The notes: generated from the letters alone by a model not told the origin. A stretch of DNA of 64,000 nt from Sporosarcina sp. (GCA_029257435.1 JARIBI010000085.1:1-64000); one strand, 5' to 3'; positions 25,295 through 37,787 are shown, counted from the first letter of the stretch. Numbers and translations are program-made.

Positions 25295-26494
25295 ATGAGC
25301 ACAATTATTTCTAATCGAGATGTTATTTTAAATTCCATTGAATCGAACCGGGATCTATACATTCAAACGAGTCAAGAAATCCATGCAACTCCCGAAATCG
25401 GAAACCAGGAATTCTTTGCAAGCAAGAAGCATGTTGAGCTATTAAAAAGTGAAGGGTTTGAGGTTACAACAGCAGTTGCAGGTCATGAAACATCGTTTTA
25501 CGCAGTGAAAGACAGTGGAATTCCAGGGCCGACTATCGCGTACCTTGCCGAGTATGATGCCCTTCCAGGATTAGGCCACGCATGTGGTCACAATATTATT
25601 GGCACAACTAGTGTTGCTGCCGGTATTGCTTGTTCCAAAATACTATCCGAGAGTGGAGGAAGGATCATTGTGCTGGGCACGCCTGCTGAAGAAGGCGGTC
25701 CGAACGGCAGTGCAAAAGGCAGTTTTGTCAGACACGGCTACTTAAAAGGTGTCGACACAGCACTTATGATTCATCCATCCGGGAAAACAGCATTGACGAG
25801 TGAGACACTAGCTGTTGACCCGCTAGATTTCCACTTCTATGGAAAGCCTGCACATGCGTCAGGATCACCTGAAAAAGGTATCAATGCATTGGACTCGGTT
25901 ATTCAACTCTTTACGGGTATCAATGCACTCCGCCAGCAGCTCCCGTCGGACGTGAGAATTCACGGCATCATTACACACGGGGGAGATGCTCCTAATATAA
26001 TCCCGGAATATGCGTCCGCACGATTTTTCATCCGGGCGGATACATGGGCAAAAACCGAAGAAACTTCTGCTAAGGTTCGAGCTATAGCTGAAGGTGCAGC
26101 GCTCGCAACCGGAGCTAAAATTGACATAAAACGATTCCAAAATGAAGTAAAAGATTTTGTGTTGAACTCTGTATTAGACGCGACTTTGCTCGAAGAATTA
26201 GAAGCGGCTGGTGAAATCGTGCATACAGAAAAGAGAACGGGCAAAGGATCTACGGATGCTGGAAACATTAGCTACGAAGTCCCGACTGCGCATCCTTATA
26301 TAAAGATTGGCCCAGATGACTTGGTTGCCCATACGGATGAATTTAGAGAAGCCGCAAAGTCATCCGTTGGTGATGAAGCACTTATCACAGGGGCGAAGGT
26401 GCTGGCGTCAACTGGTTATAGACTGCTGACAGACGCTGAGCTGTTGCATCGTGTGAAAAAAGAATACGAAAAAAGTTTAGATGAGAAAAGGTAA
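25295..26494 (+). CDS. M20 family amidohydrolase (ACY1L2/AbgB-like)
   Basis: Dinuclear-zinc amidohydrolase of 399 aa. Metal ligands lie in GLGHACGHN (H95, H99), with the catalytic glutamate pair in GTPAEEGG (E132/E133) and a dimerisation domain around residues 180-290. The motif order LAEYDALPGLGHACGHN resembles aminoacylase-1-like 2 and p-aminobenzoyl-glutamate hydrolase subunit B. Because it follows metQ by 15 bases behind an S-box, it may release methionine from an N-acylated or peptide form taken up by the cell (inference). AGGGAGG precedes the ATG. A strong terminator ends the operon. Confidence 0.88.
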   Translation: MSTIISNRDVILNSIESNRDLYIQTSQEIHATPEIGNQEFFASKKHVELLKSEGFEVTTAVAGHETSFYAVKDSGIPGPTIAYLAEYDALPGLGHACGHNIIGTTSVAAGIACSKILSESGGRIIVLGTPAEEGGPNGSAKGSFVRHGYLKGVDTALMIHPSGKTALTSETLAVDPLDFHFYGKPAHASGSPEKGINALDSVIQLFTGINALRQQLPSDVRIHGIITHGGDAPNIIPEYASARFFIRADTWAKTEETSAKVRAIAEGAALATGAKIDIKRFQNEVKDFVLNSVLDATLLEELEAAGEIVHTEKRTGKGSTDAGNISYEVPTAHPYIKIGPDDLVAHTDEFREAAKSSVGDEALITGAKVLASTGYRLLTDAELLHRVKKEYEKSLDEKR

Positions 26495-26539
26495 GATTAG
26501 GAATATGAAATTCTTCTAATATATTATCTTAAACGTAAC

Positions 26540-26585
26540 AAACAGCTTATACTTCCTGACTATGGGGAAGTATAAGCTGTTTTTA
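26540..26585 (+). terminator. Terminator of the met uptake operon
   Basis: AAACAGCTTATACTTCC (26540-26556) pairs with GGAAGTATAAGCTGTTT (26566-26582), followed by TT. A very stable 17-bp stem. Confidence 0.92.
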
Positions 26586-28793
<2,208 letters not shown>

Positions 28794-28800
28794 TATAGGG

Positions 28801-28838
28801 CAGCGGCTTTCTTCGGAGAGCCGCTGTTGTCTTTTTGT
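28801..28838 (+). terminator. Terminator after metG
   Basis: CAGCGGCT (28801-28808) pairs with AGCCGCTG (28819-28826) across a TTCG-type loop, then TTGTCTTTTTG. Confidence 0.85.
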
Positions 28839-28917
28839 TTGTAACCGTTTTGTAATGTAATTGCGATGTTTATGTAAAGAGAGGGAAGTACACTATATCT
28901 TATGTGAGGCGAATGAA

Positions 28918-29685
28918 ATGTTAATAGACACACATGTGCATTTAAATGATGATCAGTATGAAGACGATATAGAACAAGTTATTCAGCGAGCGCTTGATAC
29001 AGGAATTGAGCGAATGGTCGTTGTTGGATTTGATCGGCCAACGATTACAAGAGCCATGGAACTTGCAGAAATGCATAGCTTTATATACGCAGTAGTCGGG
29101 TGGCATCCGGTTGATGCAATTGACTGTACAGAAGAAGATCTTCAATGGATCGAAGAACTGGCAGCCCATCCGAAAGTTGTTGGAATTGGTGAAACCGGAC
29201 TCGATTATCATTGGGATAAGTCACCGAAAGAAGTTCAGCAAGACTTGTTTCGAAAGCAAATACGACTAGCTCAAAAAGTGAAATTACCTGTTATCATTCA
29301 TAATCGTGATGCAACAGCAGATGTCGTAAGAATTTTGCAAGAGGAAGAAGCAGAAATTACGGGCGGTATTATGCATTGCTTTAGTGGAAGTGTAGAAACT
29401 GCTAAACAATGTATTGATATGAACTTTATGATCTCTCTTGGCGGACCCGTCACATTTAAAAATGCTAAGATGCCAAAACAAGTTGCAACTGAGATTCCGT
29501 TAGAATATCTGCTTGTAGAAACAGACGCACCATATCTTGCCCCGCATCCGCATCGCGGCAAAAGAAACGAACCTGCATTTGTTGCGCTTGTGGCAGAACA
29601 AATCGCGGAACTAAAGGGAATATCACTCGAAGAAGTGGCTAAAACGACTACACAAAACGCTATGAAACTATTTTCCATCGACTGA
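28918..29685 (+). CDS. yabD: TatD-family metal-dependent hydrolase (YabD)
   Basis: TIM-barrel metallohydrolase of 255 aa. The metal ligands are in IDTHVHLN (H6, H8), GIGETGLDYH and QIRLAQKVKLPVIIHNRDA. The final histidine lies in MHCFSGS and the aspartate in VETDAPYLAP. TatD proteins are 3'-5' exonucleases or deoxyribonucleases, although a role in tRNA or DNA repair is debated. ATG 28918 follows GTGAGGCG; longer starts upstream lack support. Order metS-yabD-yabE-rnmV-ksgA is conserved. Confidence 0.93.
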   Translation: MLIDTHVHLNDDQYEDDIEQVIQRALDTGIERMVVVGFDRPTITRAMELAEMHSFIYAVVGWHPVDAIDCTEEDLQWIEELAAHPKVVGIGETGLDYHWDKSPKEVQQDLFRKQIRLAQKVKLPVIIHNRDATADVVRILQEEEAEITGGIMHCFSGSVETAKQCIDMNFMISLGGPVTFKNAKMPKQVATEIPLEYLLVETDAPYLAPHPHRGKRNEPAFVALVAEQIAELKGISLEEVAKTTTQNAMKLFSID

Positions 29686-29690
29686 CTCAA

Positions 29691-29740
29691 GTGCCGGAAG
29701 AATTGCCCATTCCTGGATAGAAGGGGACTTCCGGCATTCC
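29691..29740 (+). terminator. Hairpin after yabD, weak terminator
   Basis: AGTGCCGGAAG pairs with CTTCCGGCA around a long 20-base loop. The trailing sequence is TTCCTATG, so termination is doubtful. Confidence 0.4.
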
Positions 29741-29761
29741 TATGCAGGAAAGTTAGATCGG

Positions 29762-29790
29762 TTGACAGCGAGAAATTGAGCCTATATAAT
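29762..29790 (+). promoter_or_regulatory. Sigma-A promoter of the yabE-like gene
   Basis: TTGACA (29762-29767), 17-base spacer, TATAAT (29785-29790): a full consensus promoter. It is 31 bases ahead of the ATG, with AAGGAGGAG between. Confidence 0.9.
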
Positions 29791-29820
29791 CAGCCGAGTG
29801 AATAAGGAGGAGAATTTTTC

Positions 29821-31071
29821 ATGACGAAACGAACCATGGGAAACCTATTCTTTCAATCATTGAGGTTTAAGAAAATCGCAGCAGGAACAGCAATACTAGC
29901 AATATTTGTTACTGTTCTTTCTCTTGTCGTATATGAAGGTACGAAGAAAAGCATCTTGCTAGAAGCAGATGGCGAAATATTGGAGTTAAAAACACACGCA
30001 AAAACAGTCGAAGACGTACTGGCGCAGCGTGATATAGAGATTGGGTCACACGACACAGTCTCACCCTCAGCTACAACATCTGTAAAAGATGGTATGACGA
30101 TTGATTGGAAGCAGGCAAACCCCGTTGCAATAAATATGAATAATGACAAGACGACCATTTGGACAACGAAGTCTACGGTTAAAGATGTACTGACAGAAGC
30201 TGGTGTAGAATTGGACGAGCATGATTCAGTTGAACCAAGTCTAGATAGTCATGTCGATAAGAAAAGTGAAATCACGATTGATAAAGCTTTTCAAGTTACG
30301 TTGAAAGATGGTAAAAAGTCTACAAAAGTGTGGTCCACTTCGACTACGGTCGCTGACCTTTTAAAGAACGAAAACATCCAATTGAGTGAGTTGGATCGAG
30401 TAGAGAGCAACAAGGAGCAAGTATTGCTGCCGAAATCTGTTGTGTCGATTGTTCGTGTGGAAAAGGTCACCGATGTAGTGGAAGAGACGACGGATTTTGA
30501 CGTGAAAACACGTACTGACGATAGTTTACTGAAGGGACGAGAAAAAATCGTCCAAGAAGGTGAAAGCGGGAAAGTCAGAAAGAGATTCGAAATCGTCAAA
30601 GAAAACGGAAAAGAAGTCTCGCGAATGCTTATCCGCGAGCATGTTGTCTCGCATCCTAAAGCTAAAGTAGTCGCAGTAGGTTCAAAAGTGGCGATTGCAA
30701 GTGCATCACCAAAAGCTTCTGCTGTTAAGACTGCATCATCTAAAAAGACGAATGTTTCACGTGGAAACGGAAATGAGTCTGGAAAAGTGATGTACATGAA
30801 CGCAACAGCTTACACAGCTCATTGCACAGGTTGCAGTGGTATTACAGCTACTGGTATTAACTTGAGTGCTAATCCGAACTTGAAGGTTATTGCAGTAGAT
30901 CCAAGCGTAATTCCACTAGGTTCAAAAGTATGGGTGGAGGGCTATGGTTATGCAGTTGCAGGCGATACTGGCGGTGCTATTAAAGGCAATCGTATTGACT
31001 TGCACGTACCAAATGACGCTACTGCTAGAAAGTTTGGTAGACGCCAAGTGAAAATTAAAGTGTTGAACTGA
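29821..31071 (+). CDS. yabE: Cell-wall remodelling factor with DUF348, G5 and 3D domains (YabE/Rpf-like)
   Basis: Secreted or anchored protein of 416 aa. An N-terminal membrane segment (about residues 16-38) is followed by three DUF348 repeats (approximately residues 40-95, 98-150 and 155-205). A G5 domain comes next (about 210-290), with EKVTDVVEETTDFDVKTR and the GESGKVRKRFEIVKENGKEVSR repeats. A Ser/Lys-rich linker leads to the C-terminal 3D domain (about 320-416) with AYTAHCTGCSG and the aspartates in VDPSVIPLGSKVWV and DTGGAIKG. The family includes resuscitation-promoting lytic transglycosylases; YabE in B. subtilis acts on peptidoglycan and is controlled by a cis-antisense RNA from sigma-X/M. 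ATG at 29821 is the first codon after AAGGAGGAG. Confidence 0.92.
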   Translation: MTKRTMGNLFFQSLRFKKIAAGTAILAIFVTVLSLVVYEGTKKSILLEADGEILELKTHAKTVEDVLAQRDIEIGSHDTVSPSATTSVKDGMTIDWKQANPVAINMNNDKTTIWTTKSTVKDVLTEAGVELDEHDSVEPSLDSHVDKKSEITIDKAFQVTLKDGKKSTKVWSTSTTVADLLKNENIQLSELDRVESNKEQVLLPKSVVSIVRVEKVTDVVEETTDFDVKTRTDDSLLKGREKIVQEGESGKVRKRFEIVKENGKEVSRMLIREHVVSHPKAKVVAVGSKVAIASASPKASAVKTASSKKTNVSRGNGNESGKVMYMNATAYTAHCTGCSGITATGINLSANPNLKVIAVDPSVIPLGSKVWVEGYGYAVAGDTGGAIKGNRIDLHVPNDATARKFGRRQVKIKVLN

Positions 31072-31105
31072 TAGAACTTCGCACAGTCATTATAAGCAGT
31101 ATGAA

Positions 31106-31142
31106 ACAATCCGCATGGCTCAATTTTAGCCATGCGGATTGT
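31106..31142. terminator. Perfect 15-bp hairpin without a T tract, 3' of yabE
   Basis: ACAATCCGCATGGCT (31106-31120) and AGCCATGCGGATTGT (31128-31142) pair perfectly around seven bases. The plus side continues TGCGG, the minus side TTCATAC, so neither is a canonical intrinsic terminator. It could stabilise an mRNA end or an antisense transcript. Confidence 0.55.
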
Positions 31143-31276
31143 TGCGGTCATAGACGTATTCTGTACAACAGCACGTACAGCCGTTAGAATTAAGGGAGAA
31201 TTGTTTCAGGAAATTATTCATCAGAAACAGAAATCTAAAGCATGCATCAACATACCTTGCAGGAAAGAGGAATACA

Positions 31277-32721
<1,445 letters not shown>

Positions 32722-32790
32722 GACATCTTATACTTATGACTATTTTAAGAAAAAAAGAATGTCGAAAGATGAAAATTTGCTATAAAGGGA

Positions 32791-32820
32791 TTGACAAAGC
32801 TGAATTCAACCTGTTAAAAT
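32791..32820 (+). promoter_or_regulatory. Upstream sigma-A promoter of veg (P2)
   Basis: TTGACA (32791-32796), 18-base spacer, TAAAAT (32815-32820). It is first of a tandem pair in an A/T-rich stretch. Confidence 0.65.
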
Positions 32821-32831
32821 TTAAATTTTAA

Positions 32832-32860
32832 TTGACAGAACTTTTTAACTGTGTTATGAT
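32832..32860 (+). promoter_or_regulatory. Proximal sigma-A promoter of veg (P1)
   Basis: TTGACA (32832-32837), 17-base spacer, TATGAT (32855-32860), preceded by an A/T tract like an UP element. veg promoters are among the strongest in B. subtilis. Confidence 0.85.
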
Positions 32861-32884
32861 TGTATACAGTGAGGTGGAAGCGAC

Positions 32885-33151
32885 GTGCCAAAAACATTAG
32901 CGGACATTAAAAAGTCATTGGATGCTCACTTAGGAAAACGTCTGCACCTTCGTGCAAACGGCGGTCGTAAAAAAACGATCGAAAGAGCTGGAATCCTTCG
33001 TGACACGTATCGTGCGGTATTTGTAGTGGAACTTGATCAGGACGAAAATGCGTTTGAACGGGTATCATACAGCTATGCGGATATTTTAACTGAAGCAGTT
33101 GAAATAACGATACTGGACGGTGGAGACACCACAGCATTTGAGATTAAATAG
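32885..33151 (+). CDS. veg: Veg protein (biofilm-related small protein)
   Basis: Small abundant protein (88 aa), conserved between ksgA and sspF in Bacillales. It stimulates biofilm matrix genes in B. subtilis by interfering with SinR. The body [20 protein letters not shown] and the N-terminal half ending [19 protein letters not shown] are family-typical. GTG start at 32885 follows GAGGTGG. The alternative start is not needed. Strong tandem promoters and a terminator frame it as a single-gene unit. Confidence 0.95.
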   Translation: MPKTLADIKKSLDAHLGKRLHLRANGGRKKTIERAGILRDTYRAVFVVELDQDENAFERVSYSYADILTEAVEITILDGGDTTAFEIK

Positions 33152-33184
33152 CACTCTTATCATTTTTTGATTTATTTTTAAACG

Positions 33185-33227
33185 AAACACCTCCTGCTTT
33201 CTTTTGAGAGCGGGAGGTGTTTTTTTA
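33185..33227 (+). terminator. Terminator of veg
   Basis: AAACACCTCCTGCT pairs with the GAGCGGGAGGTGTTT side, then a run of seven T (33219-33226). The sspF promoter -10 begins only a few bases later. Confidence 0.9.
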
Positions 33228-33238
33228 TGGTTAATGTC

Positions 33239-33245
33239 CATACTA
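33239..33245 (+). promoter_or_regulatory. Sigma-G-like -10 box of sspF
   Basis: CATACTA, identical to the sigma-G -10 consensus. The -35 would fall inside the T run of the veg terminator and is poor. Forespore expression of the spore protein is expected. Start of sspF lies 30 bases on, after AAGGAGG. Confidence 0.55.
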
Positions 33246-33275
33246 CGCGTGTCAGCCAAGAAGGAGGAAACCTGA

Positions 33276-33461
33276 ATGGCGAGAAGAAACGGCGTAATGT
33301 CTGAGCAATTAAAAGAGGAAATTGCAAAAGAACTTGGATTTTACGATGTTGTTCAACGTGAAGGTTGGGGAGGCATCAAATCGCGGGATGCAGGTAATAT
33401 GGTGAAACGCGCAATTGAGATGGCAGGGCAAGGGATGGCAGGTAAAGACCGGTCGCAATAA
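33276..33461 (+). CDS. sspF: Small acid-soluble spore protein, alpha/beta-type (SspF)
   Basis: DNA-protecting spore protein (61 aa). It carries the SASP signature [23 protein letters not shown] and the second helix [12 protein letters not shown]. The GPR-cleavage-type sequence of alpha/beta SASPs is weak, as is usual for SspF. AAGGAGG lies upstream. Expressed in the forespore under sigma-G (inferred from the -10 box). A terminator follows. Confidence 0.93.
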   Translation: MARRNGVMSEQLKEEIAKELGFYDVVQREGWGGIKSRDAGNMVKRAIEMAGQGMAGKDRSQ

Positions 33462-33510
33462 TGTTCGTTGAACCCTGTTCGACCCGAATCCATCCAGTGG
33501 CTGACGAAAG

Positions 33511-33556
33511 GGGCTGTCGCATCGCACACTTTGTGCTTTGCACAGCTCTTTTTTGT
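33511..33556 (+). terminator. Terminator after sspF
   Basis: GGGCTGT (33511-33517) pairs with ACAGCTC (33542-33548), with inner GCACA/TGTGC pairing, followed by TTTTTTTG. Confidence 0.65.
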
Positions 33557-33646
33557 TTCTAACATTGTTTTTTTAACGAATCTAGGCAATTTTAAAGCCG
33601 CCTATGGTAAAATAGTGAGCAATGAAGTTTGAATGGAGGCAGCCAG

Positions 33647-34516
33647 ATGAGTATGATATCTGAAAAAGCGCCAGCTAAAATAAATTTAACGCTTGATGTC
33701 CTGCAAAAACGTCCAGATGGTTTTCATGAAGTTGAAATGATTATGACGACAGTTGACCTAGCAGATCGTATTTGGCTCAAGCCCTTAGATCGTGGCATTA
33801 CAATCCAATCTTCGGAACGATTTGTACCGAATGATAAACGCAACCTCGCATGGCAGGCGGCAGACATTTTGCGTAAAAAATTTGATATCCGAAGTGGAGT
33901 AGAAATCACTCTAGACAAGAATATTCCTGTGGCTGCAGGCTTAGCGGGGGGCAGCTCTGATGCGGCTGCTACTTTACGTGGGTTGAATAGAATGTGGGAA
34001 CTGGGACTGTCTTTGGACGAGCTAGCAGTGCTCGGTGCAAAGATTGGGTCTGACATTCCGTTTTGTGTATATGGAGGAACTGCTCTGGCTTCCGGCCGGG
34101 GTGAGAAAATTCAACACTTATCAGTACCGCCGAATTGTTGGGTGGTTTTAGCCAAACCTCCTATATCCGTGTCGACTGCAGATATTTATGGAGGCCTGGA
34201 TATCCAAAGTATCCAGCATCCTGACACAGCGGGCATGATGGATGCACTTGCTGCTTCCGACTATGAAATGATGTGCAAGAAGGTAGGAAATGCATTGGAG
34301 CCAGTCACGATGAGACTTCATCCTCAGGTTAGCGTACTAAAAGAACAAATGCTGAAGTTTGGTGCGGATACCGTATTGATGAGCGGAAGCGGCCCTACTG
34401 TGTTCGGTCTTGTTGAACACGAATCCCAAGTTGCACGCATTTATAACGGACTAAAAGGATTCTGTCCTGAAGTGTATGCGGTCCGGATGATTGGGGAACG
34501 TATCAATCTTGCTTGA
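33647..34516 (+). CDS. ispE: 4-diphosphocytidyl-2-C-methyl-D-erythritol kinase
   Basis: GHMP kinase of the MEP isoprenoid pathway, 289 aa. Start at 33647 ([13 protein letters not shown]) follows GGAGG by 7 bases; the longer frame from 33629 is unsupported. The catalytic lysine K11 is in [11 protein letters not shown], the GHMP ATP loop is [17 protein letters not shown] (94-110), and the C-terminal motif is [23 protein letters not shown] about 35 bases upstream (TAAAAT 33608-33613 with a TG extension) is a likely extended -10. It is followed by purR, not by its own terminator. Confidence 0.96.
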   Translation: MSMISEKAPAKINLTLDVLQKRPDGFHEVEMIMTTVDLADRIWLKPLDRGITIQSSERFVPNDKRNLAWQAADILRKKFDIRSGVEITLDKNIPVAAGLAGGSSDAAATLRGLNRMWELGLSLDELAVLGAKIGSDIPFCVYGGTALASGRGEKIQHLSVPPNCWVVLAKPPISVSTADIYGGLDIQSIQHPDTAGMMDALAASDYEMMCKKVGNALEPVTMRLHPQVSVLKEQMLKFGADTVLMSGSGPTVFGLVEHESQVARIYNGLKGFCPEVYAVRMIGERINLA

Positions 34517-34574
34517 AAACGGACGATTGTGTTAGTCTGAAGGTATAATATTCGGGTTTTAGGAGTTGTTGGAC

Positions 34575-35405
34575 ATGAAGTGGAAGAGGAGTGAACGTCT
34601 CGTTGAGATGACACGCCATCTGTTGGAGAGCCCTCACCAACTCATCCCGCTAACGGTTTTTTCAGAACGTTTTCAGGCCGCAAAATCATCAATCAGTGAA
34701 GACCTGACGATTATAAAAGAGACATTCGAAGAAAGTGGTGCTGGGAAACTATTGACAGTTTCTGGCGCTGCTGGCGGTGTGAAGTATATTCCGCTAATGT
34801 CTGATCGAGCGGTGCGAGAGGTGATCGCACAAATGATTGAAGAATTGGGTCACTCGGACCGGTTACTGCCGGGCGGATACTTATATATGACAGACTTACT
34901 CGGTAATCCGCGGCTGATGGACAAAGTGGGAAGAGTGTTTGCCTCGGCTTTCGCTAATCACAACATCGATGTGATTATGACTGTAGCAACGAAGGGCATC
35001 CCAATTGCCCAAGCGATTGCTCGTCATTTGAATGTTCCTGTTGTGATTGTGAGACGAGATAGTAAAGTGACCGAAGGATCGACAGTGAGCATTAACTACG
35101 TTTCTGGATCAACACGGAGAATCCAAACGATGGTCTTGTCCAAACGCAGCATGAAAAGTGGACAACGCGTCTTAGTGACGGATGACTTCATGAAAGCCGG
35201 TGGCACGATGCTTGGTATGCGCCACCTTGTTGAAGAATTCGATTGTGAATTGGCAGGGGCTGCTGTACTCGTCGAGTCGGAGCACACAGAAGAGGTCCTG
35301 GTCGAAAACTATCGCTCTCTCGTGAAGTTATGTAAAGTGAATGAACGAGATCGGACAATCGAACTGGAAGACGGAAACTACTTTTTGGAAGGTGGAGATG
35401 AATGA
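34575..35405 (+). CDS. purR: Purine operon repressor PurR
   Basis: PRPP-responsive repressor of purine genes (276 aa). The N-terminal winged helix (residues 1-75) begins [17 protein letters not shown]. The C-terminal phosphoribosyltransferase-like domain has the PRPP motif [17 protein letters not shown] and [26 protein letters not shown] 34575 is preceded by AGGAG; two upstream TTG codons are unlikely starts. TATAAT at 34544-34549 may be the -10 of a local promoter. The stop overlaps the start of ridA. Confidence 0.96.
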   Translation: MKWKRSERLVEMTRHLLESPHQLIPLTVFSERFQAAKSSISEDLTIIKETFEESGAGKLLTVSGAAGGVKYIPLMSDRAVREVIAQMIEELGHSDRLLPGGYLYMTDLLGNPRLMDKVGRVFASAFANHNIDVIMTVATKGIPIAQAIARHLNVPVVIVRRDSKVTEGSTVSINYVSGSTRRIQTMVLSKRSMKSGQRVLVTDDFMKAGGTMLGMRHLVEEFDCELAGAAVLVESEHTEEVLVENYRSLVKLCKVNERDRTIELEDGNYFLEGGDE

Positions 35406-35782
35406 TGAATTATGTAGCGACTGAACAAGCACCGAAAGCGATTGGACCTTATGCACAAGCGGTAAAAGTGAATGGATTGGTTTACACGTCTGGGCAAATT
35501 CCGTTGAACACAGACGGAGAAGTTGCCGGCGCAACAATCGAAGAACAGACGAACCAAGTGTTTGAGAACTTGAAAGCAGTTCTTGCAGAAGCAAATTCAT
35601 CTCTAAACCAAGTAGTTAAAGCTACGGTATTCATAAAGGACATGAATGAGTTCGGGGCACTCAACGAAGTGTATGCAAAGCATTTTGGAGATCACACACC
35701 AGCTCGTTCTACAGTGGAAGTAGCGCGTCTTCCAAAAGACGTAAAAGTTGAGATTGAAGTTGTTGCGGTTGCAGCAGAGTAA
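35402..35782 (+). CDS. ridA: RidA family enamine/imine deaminase (YabJ)
   Basis: Trimeric deaminase (126 aa) that clears reactive 2-aminoacrylate intermediates from PLP enzymes. Signature [30 protein letters not shown], active-site arginine in [24 protein letters not shown]. The ATGATG start overlaps the purR stop; 35405 is equally possible. In B. subtilis YabJ is needed for PurR function in vivo, and this gene is coupled to purR here. Confidence 0.95.
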   Translation: MMNYVATEQAPKAIGPYAQAVKVNGLVYTSGQIPLNTDGEVAGATIEEQTNQVFENLKAVLAEANSSLNQVVKATVFIKDMNEFGALNEVYAKHFGDHTPARSTVEVARLPKDVKVEIEVVAVAAE

Positions 35783-35786
35783 AACA

Positions 35787-35815
35787 AAACGTTCCTTTCG
35801 AGGGACGTTTTTTGG
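35787..35815 (+). terminator. Terminator after ridA
   Basis: AAAACGTTCC pairs with GGGACGTTT around TTTCGA, followed by TTTTTT. Confidence 0.85.
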
Positions 35816-35862
35816 TGAATGCGGTGAATTTTTAATAATTAGAAAAATTTAAAATTGGATAA

Positions 35863-35890
35863 AGGGATTTAAAAAGTTTTGTAGAAAGTG
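35863..35890 (+). promoter_or_regulatory. Possible sigma-H promoter of spoVG
   Basis: AGGGATTT (35863-35870) and TAGAAAGTG about 12 bases later resemble a sigma-H pair (AGGAWWW, then GAAT). The match is partial. The gene's known sigma-H control in B. subtilis makes it plausible. Confidence 0.35.
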
Positions 35891-35930
35891 TACTGCATAC
35901 AGTTTTCACGAAAGGGGAATGGGAACGAGT

Positions 35931-36215
35931 ATGCAAGTTACTAATGTTCGTTTACGAAAGATTGAAACTAATGGGAGAATGCGCGCGATTGCTTCCGTTA
36001 CATTTGACGAGGAATTTGTTGTCCATGACATACGGATTATTGAAGGGAATGACGGTCTGTTTGTAGCGATGCCCAGCAAACGAACACCAGACGGAGAGTT
36101 CCGGGACGTCGCACATCCTATCAATCCCGCATCACGAACAAAGATTCAAGAAGCTGTTTTAGAAGCCTATTATGCAGATGAAAAAGAACCAGCGTTTGAA
36201 GAAGTAACTGTTTAA
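35931..36215 (+). CDS. spoVG: Stage V sporulation protein G, RNA-binding regulator
   Basis: Small RNA/DNA-binding regulator (94 aa), abundant in many Firmicutes. The start at 35931 ([22 protein letters not shown]) matches the family; the ATG at 35919 sits too close to the AAAGGGG site. The core [34 protein letters not shown] is strongly conserved. Followed by a terminator and then glmU, as in B. subtilis. Confidence 0.95.
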   Translation: MQVTNVRLRKIETNGRMRAIASVTFDEEFVVHDIRIIEGNDGLFVAMPSKRTPDGEFRDVAHPINPASRTKIQEAVLEAYYADEKEPAFEEVTV

Positions 36216-36241
36216 AAAATAATCTGTCGATGAATTGTCAC

Positions 36242-36275
36242 AGAGCCGCGGCTATTTTGAGCAGCGGCTCTTTCT
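36242..36275 (+). terminator. Terminator after spoVG
   Basis: AGAGCCGC pairs with GCGGCTCT around a 14-base loop, followed by TTCT. Confidence 0.7.
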
Positions 36276-36353
36276 ACGCGATTCTTGTAGAAGTCTCGTG
36301 GAAAAAAACCATTAATAATAGAATATTGATACCAACTTGTCAAGTAGGAATAG

Positions 36354-36382
36354 TTGAAAAATCAGTCCTACTCAGCTATAGT
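36354..36382 (+). promoter_or_regulatory. Sigma-A promoter of glmU-prs
   Basis: TTGAAA (36354-36359), 17-base spacer, TATAGT (36377-36382). It lies 31 bases before the chosen glmU ATG. It also shows that an upstream in-frame start would precede the transcript. Confidence 0.8.
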
Positions 36383-36413
36383 CAAATATGAAAATACAGA
36401 TGGGGGACAGCTC

Positions 36414-37787
36414 ATGACACATACATATGCAATTGTTTTGGCAGCAGGTCAAGGCACGCGCATGAAATCCAATTTATATAAAGTGCTGCACCCAGTTTGC
36501 GGTAAACCAATGGTGGAACACGTTATTGATCACGTGAAAGGTATTGGGGCAGACCGTGTAGTGACTGTTGTCGGTCACGGGGCAGAACTCGTGGAAGAGA
36601 CGCTCGGTCAAAAAAGTGAGTATGTCCTTCAAGCCGAACAATTGGGAACAGCTCATGCCGTACAGCAAGCAGAAAACCTTCTAGGTGATTTAGAAGGTAC
36701 AACACTCGTCATTTGCGGTGATACACCGCTAATCCGTTCAGAAACAATGGAGGCACTTGTAAACAAACATAAAGAGCTTGGTGCGAAAGCGACGATTCTA
36801 ACAGCCATTGCAGACAATCCTGCTGGATACGGCCGGATCATCCGCGGTGACCAAGGCGAAGTACTCCGTAATGTGGAACAAAAGGATGCAACACCTGAAG
36901 AACAGGCAGTCACTGAGATTAACACGGGTACTTACTGCTTCGATAACCGTGCACTTTTTGAAGCGCTCAAAAAAGTGAAGAATGACAATGCACAAGGCGA
37001 ATACTACTTACCTGACGTGATGGGTATCCTTCAATCTGAGGGCGCACTGATCGGAGCGCATGTTTCAGACGACTTCAGCGAAACACTCGGTGTGAATGAT
37101 CGTGTTGTACTCGCACAAGCAGAAGCCGTCATGCGCCATCGTATTGCTGAAAAGCATATGCGTAACGGAGTAACAATCATTTCACCGGAAACAACTGTAA
37201 TTAGTGCAGATGCAGTAATCGGCCGTGATACCGTTCTTCAACCAGGTACGATTATTGAAGGCCACAGTTCAATTGGCGAAGAGTGTCTGATTGGACCAAA
37301 TAGCCATATTATTGACAGCGAAGTCAGCGATAAGACTTCAATCCATTCGTCTGTCGTCAAGTCCAGTAAGATTGGATCGAATACGACGGTTGGTCCGTTC
37401 GCGCATATCCGTCCCGAAACGGATCTAGGTGATCATGTGAAAGTCGGAAACTTTGTCGAGATTAAGAAATCATCATTTGGAACAGGTAGCAAAGTATCAC
37501 ATCTCAGTTATATCGGGGATGCTGAAGTTGGCTCTGCCGTAAATATTGGATGTGGTTCCATTACAGTCAACTATGATGGTAAAAATAAGTTTAAAACAAC
37601 CATTGAGGACGAAGCTTTCATCGGCTGTAACTCTAATTTAGTAGCACCTGTCACGGTAGGAAAAGGTTCTTACGTTGCTGCGGGATCAACGGTTACTAAA
37701 GACGTACCTGAAGACTCGCTTGCAATTGCACGTTCTCGCCAAGAGAACAAAGAAGGATACGCAGCAAAACTAAACTCTAAACGATAA
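36414..37787 (+). CDS. glmU: Bifunctional UDP-GlcNAc pyrophosphorylase / GlcN-1-P acetyltransferase
   Basis: Makes UDP-N-acetylglucosamine for peptidoglycan and teichoic acid. The 457-aa protein has the N-terminal nucleotidyltransferase motif [11 protein letters not shown] (9-19) and [10 protein letters not shown]-type substrate residues. The C-terminal left-handed beta-helix of hexapeptide repeats (about 250-440) contains the acetyl-CoA site. GGGGGAC precedes ATG 36414. Followed by prs after 15 bases, in one operon. Confidence 0.97.
   Translation: MTHTYAIVLAAGQGTRMKSNLYKVLHPVCGKPMVEHVIDHVKGIGADRVVTVVGHGAELVEETLGQKSEYVLQAEQLGTAHAVQQAENLLGDLEGTTLVICGDTPLIRSETMEALVNKHKELGAKATILTAIADNPAGYGRIIRGDQGEVLRNVEQKDATPEEQAVTEINTGTYCFDNRALFEALKKVKNDNAQGEYYLPDVMGILQSEGALIGAHVSDDFSETLGVNDRVVLAQAEAVMRHRIAEKHMRNGVTIISPETTVISADAVIGRDTVLQPGTIIEGHSSIGEECLIGPNSHIIDSEVSDKTSIHSSVVKSSKIGSNTTVGPFAHIRPETDLGDHVKVGNFVEIKKSSFGTGSKVSHLSYIGDAEVGSAVNIGCGSITVNYDGKNKFKTTIEDEAFIGCNSNLVAPVTVGKGSYVAAGSTVTKDVPEDSLAIARSRQENKEGYAAKLNSKR

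Noticed and set aside
30291-30797. 168-aa minus-strand ORF inside yabE
   Set aside because: Ser/Thr/Phe-rich antisense shadow with no ribosome site; yabE has conserved domains.
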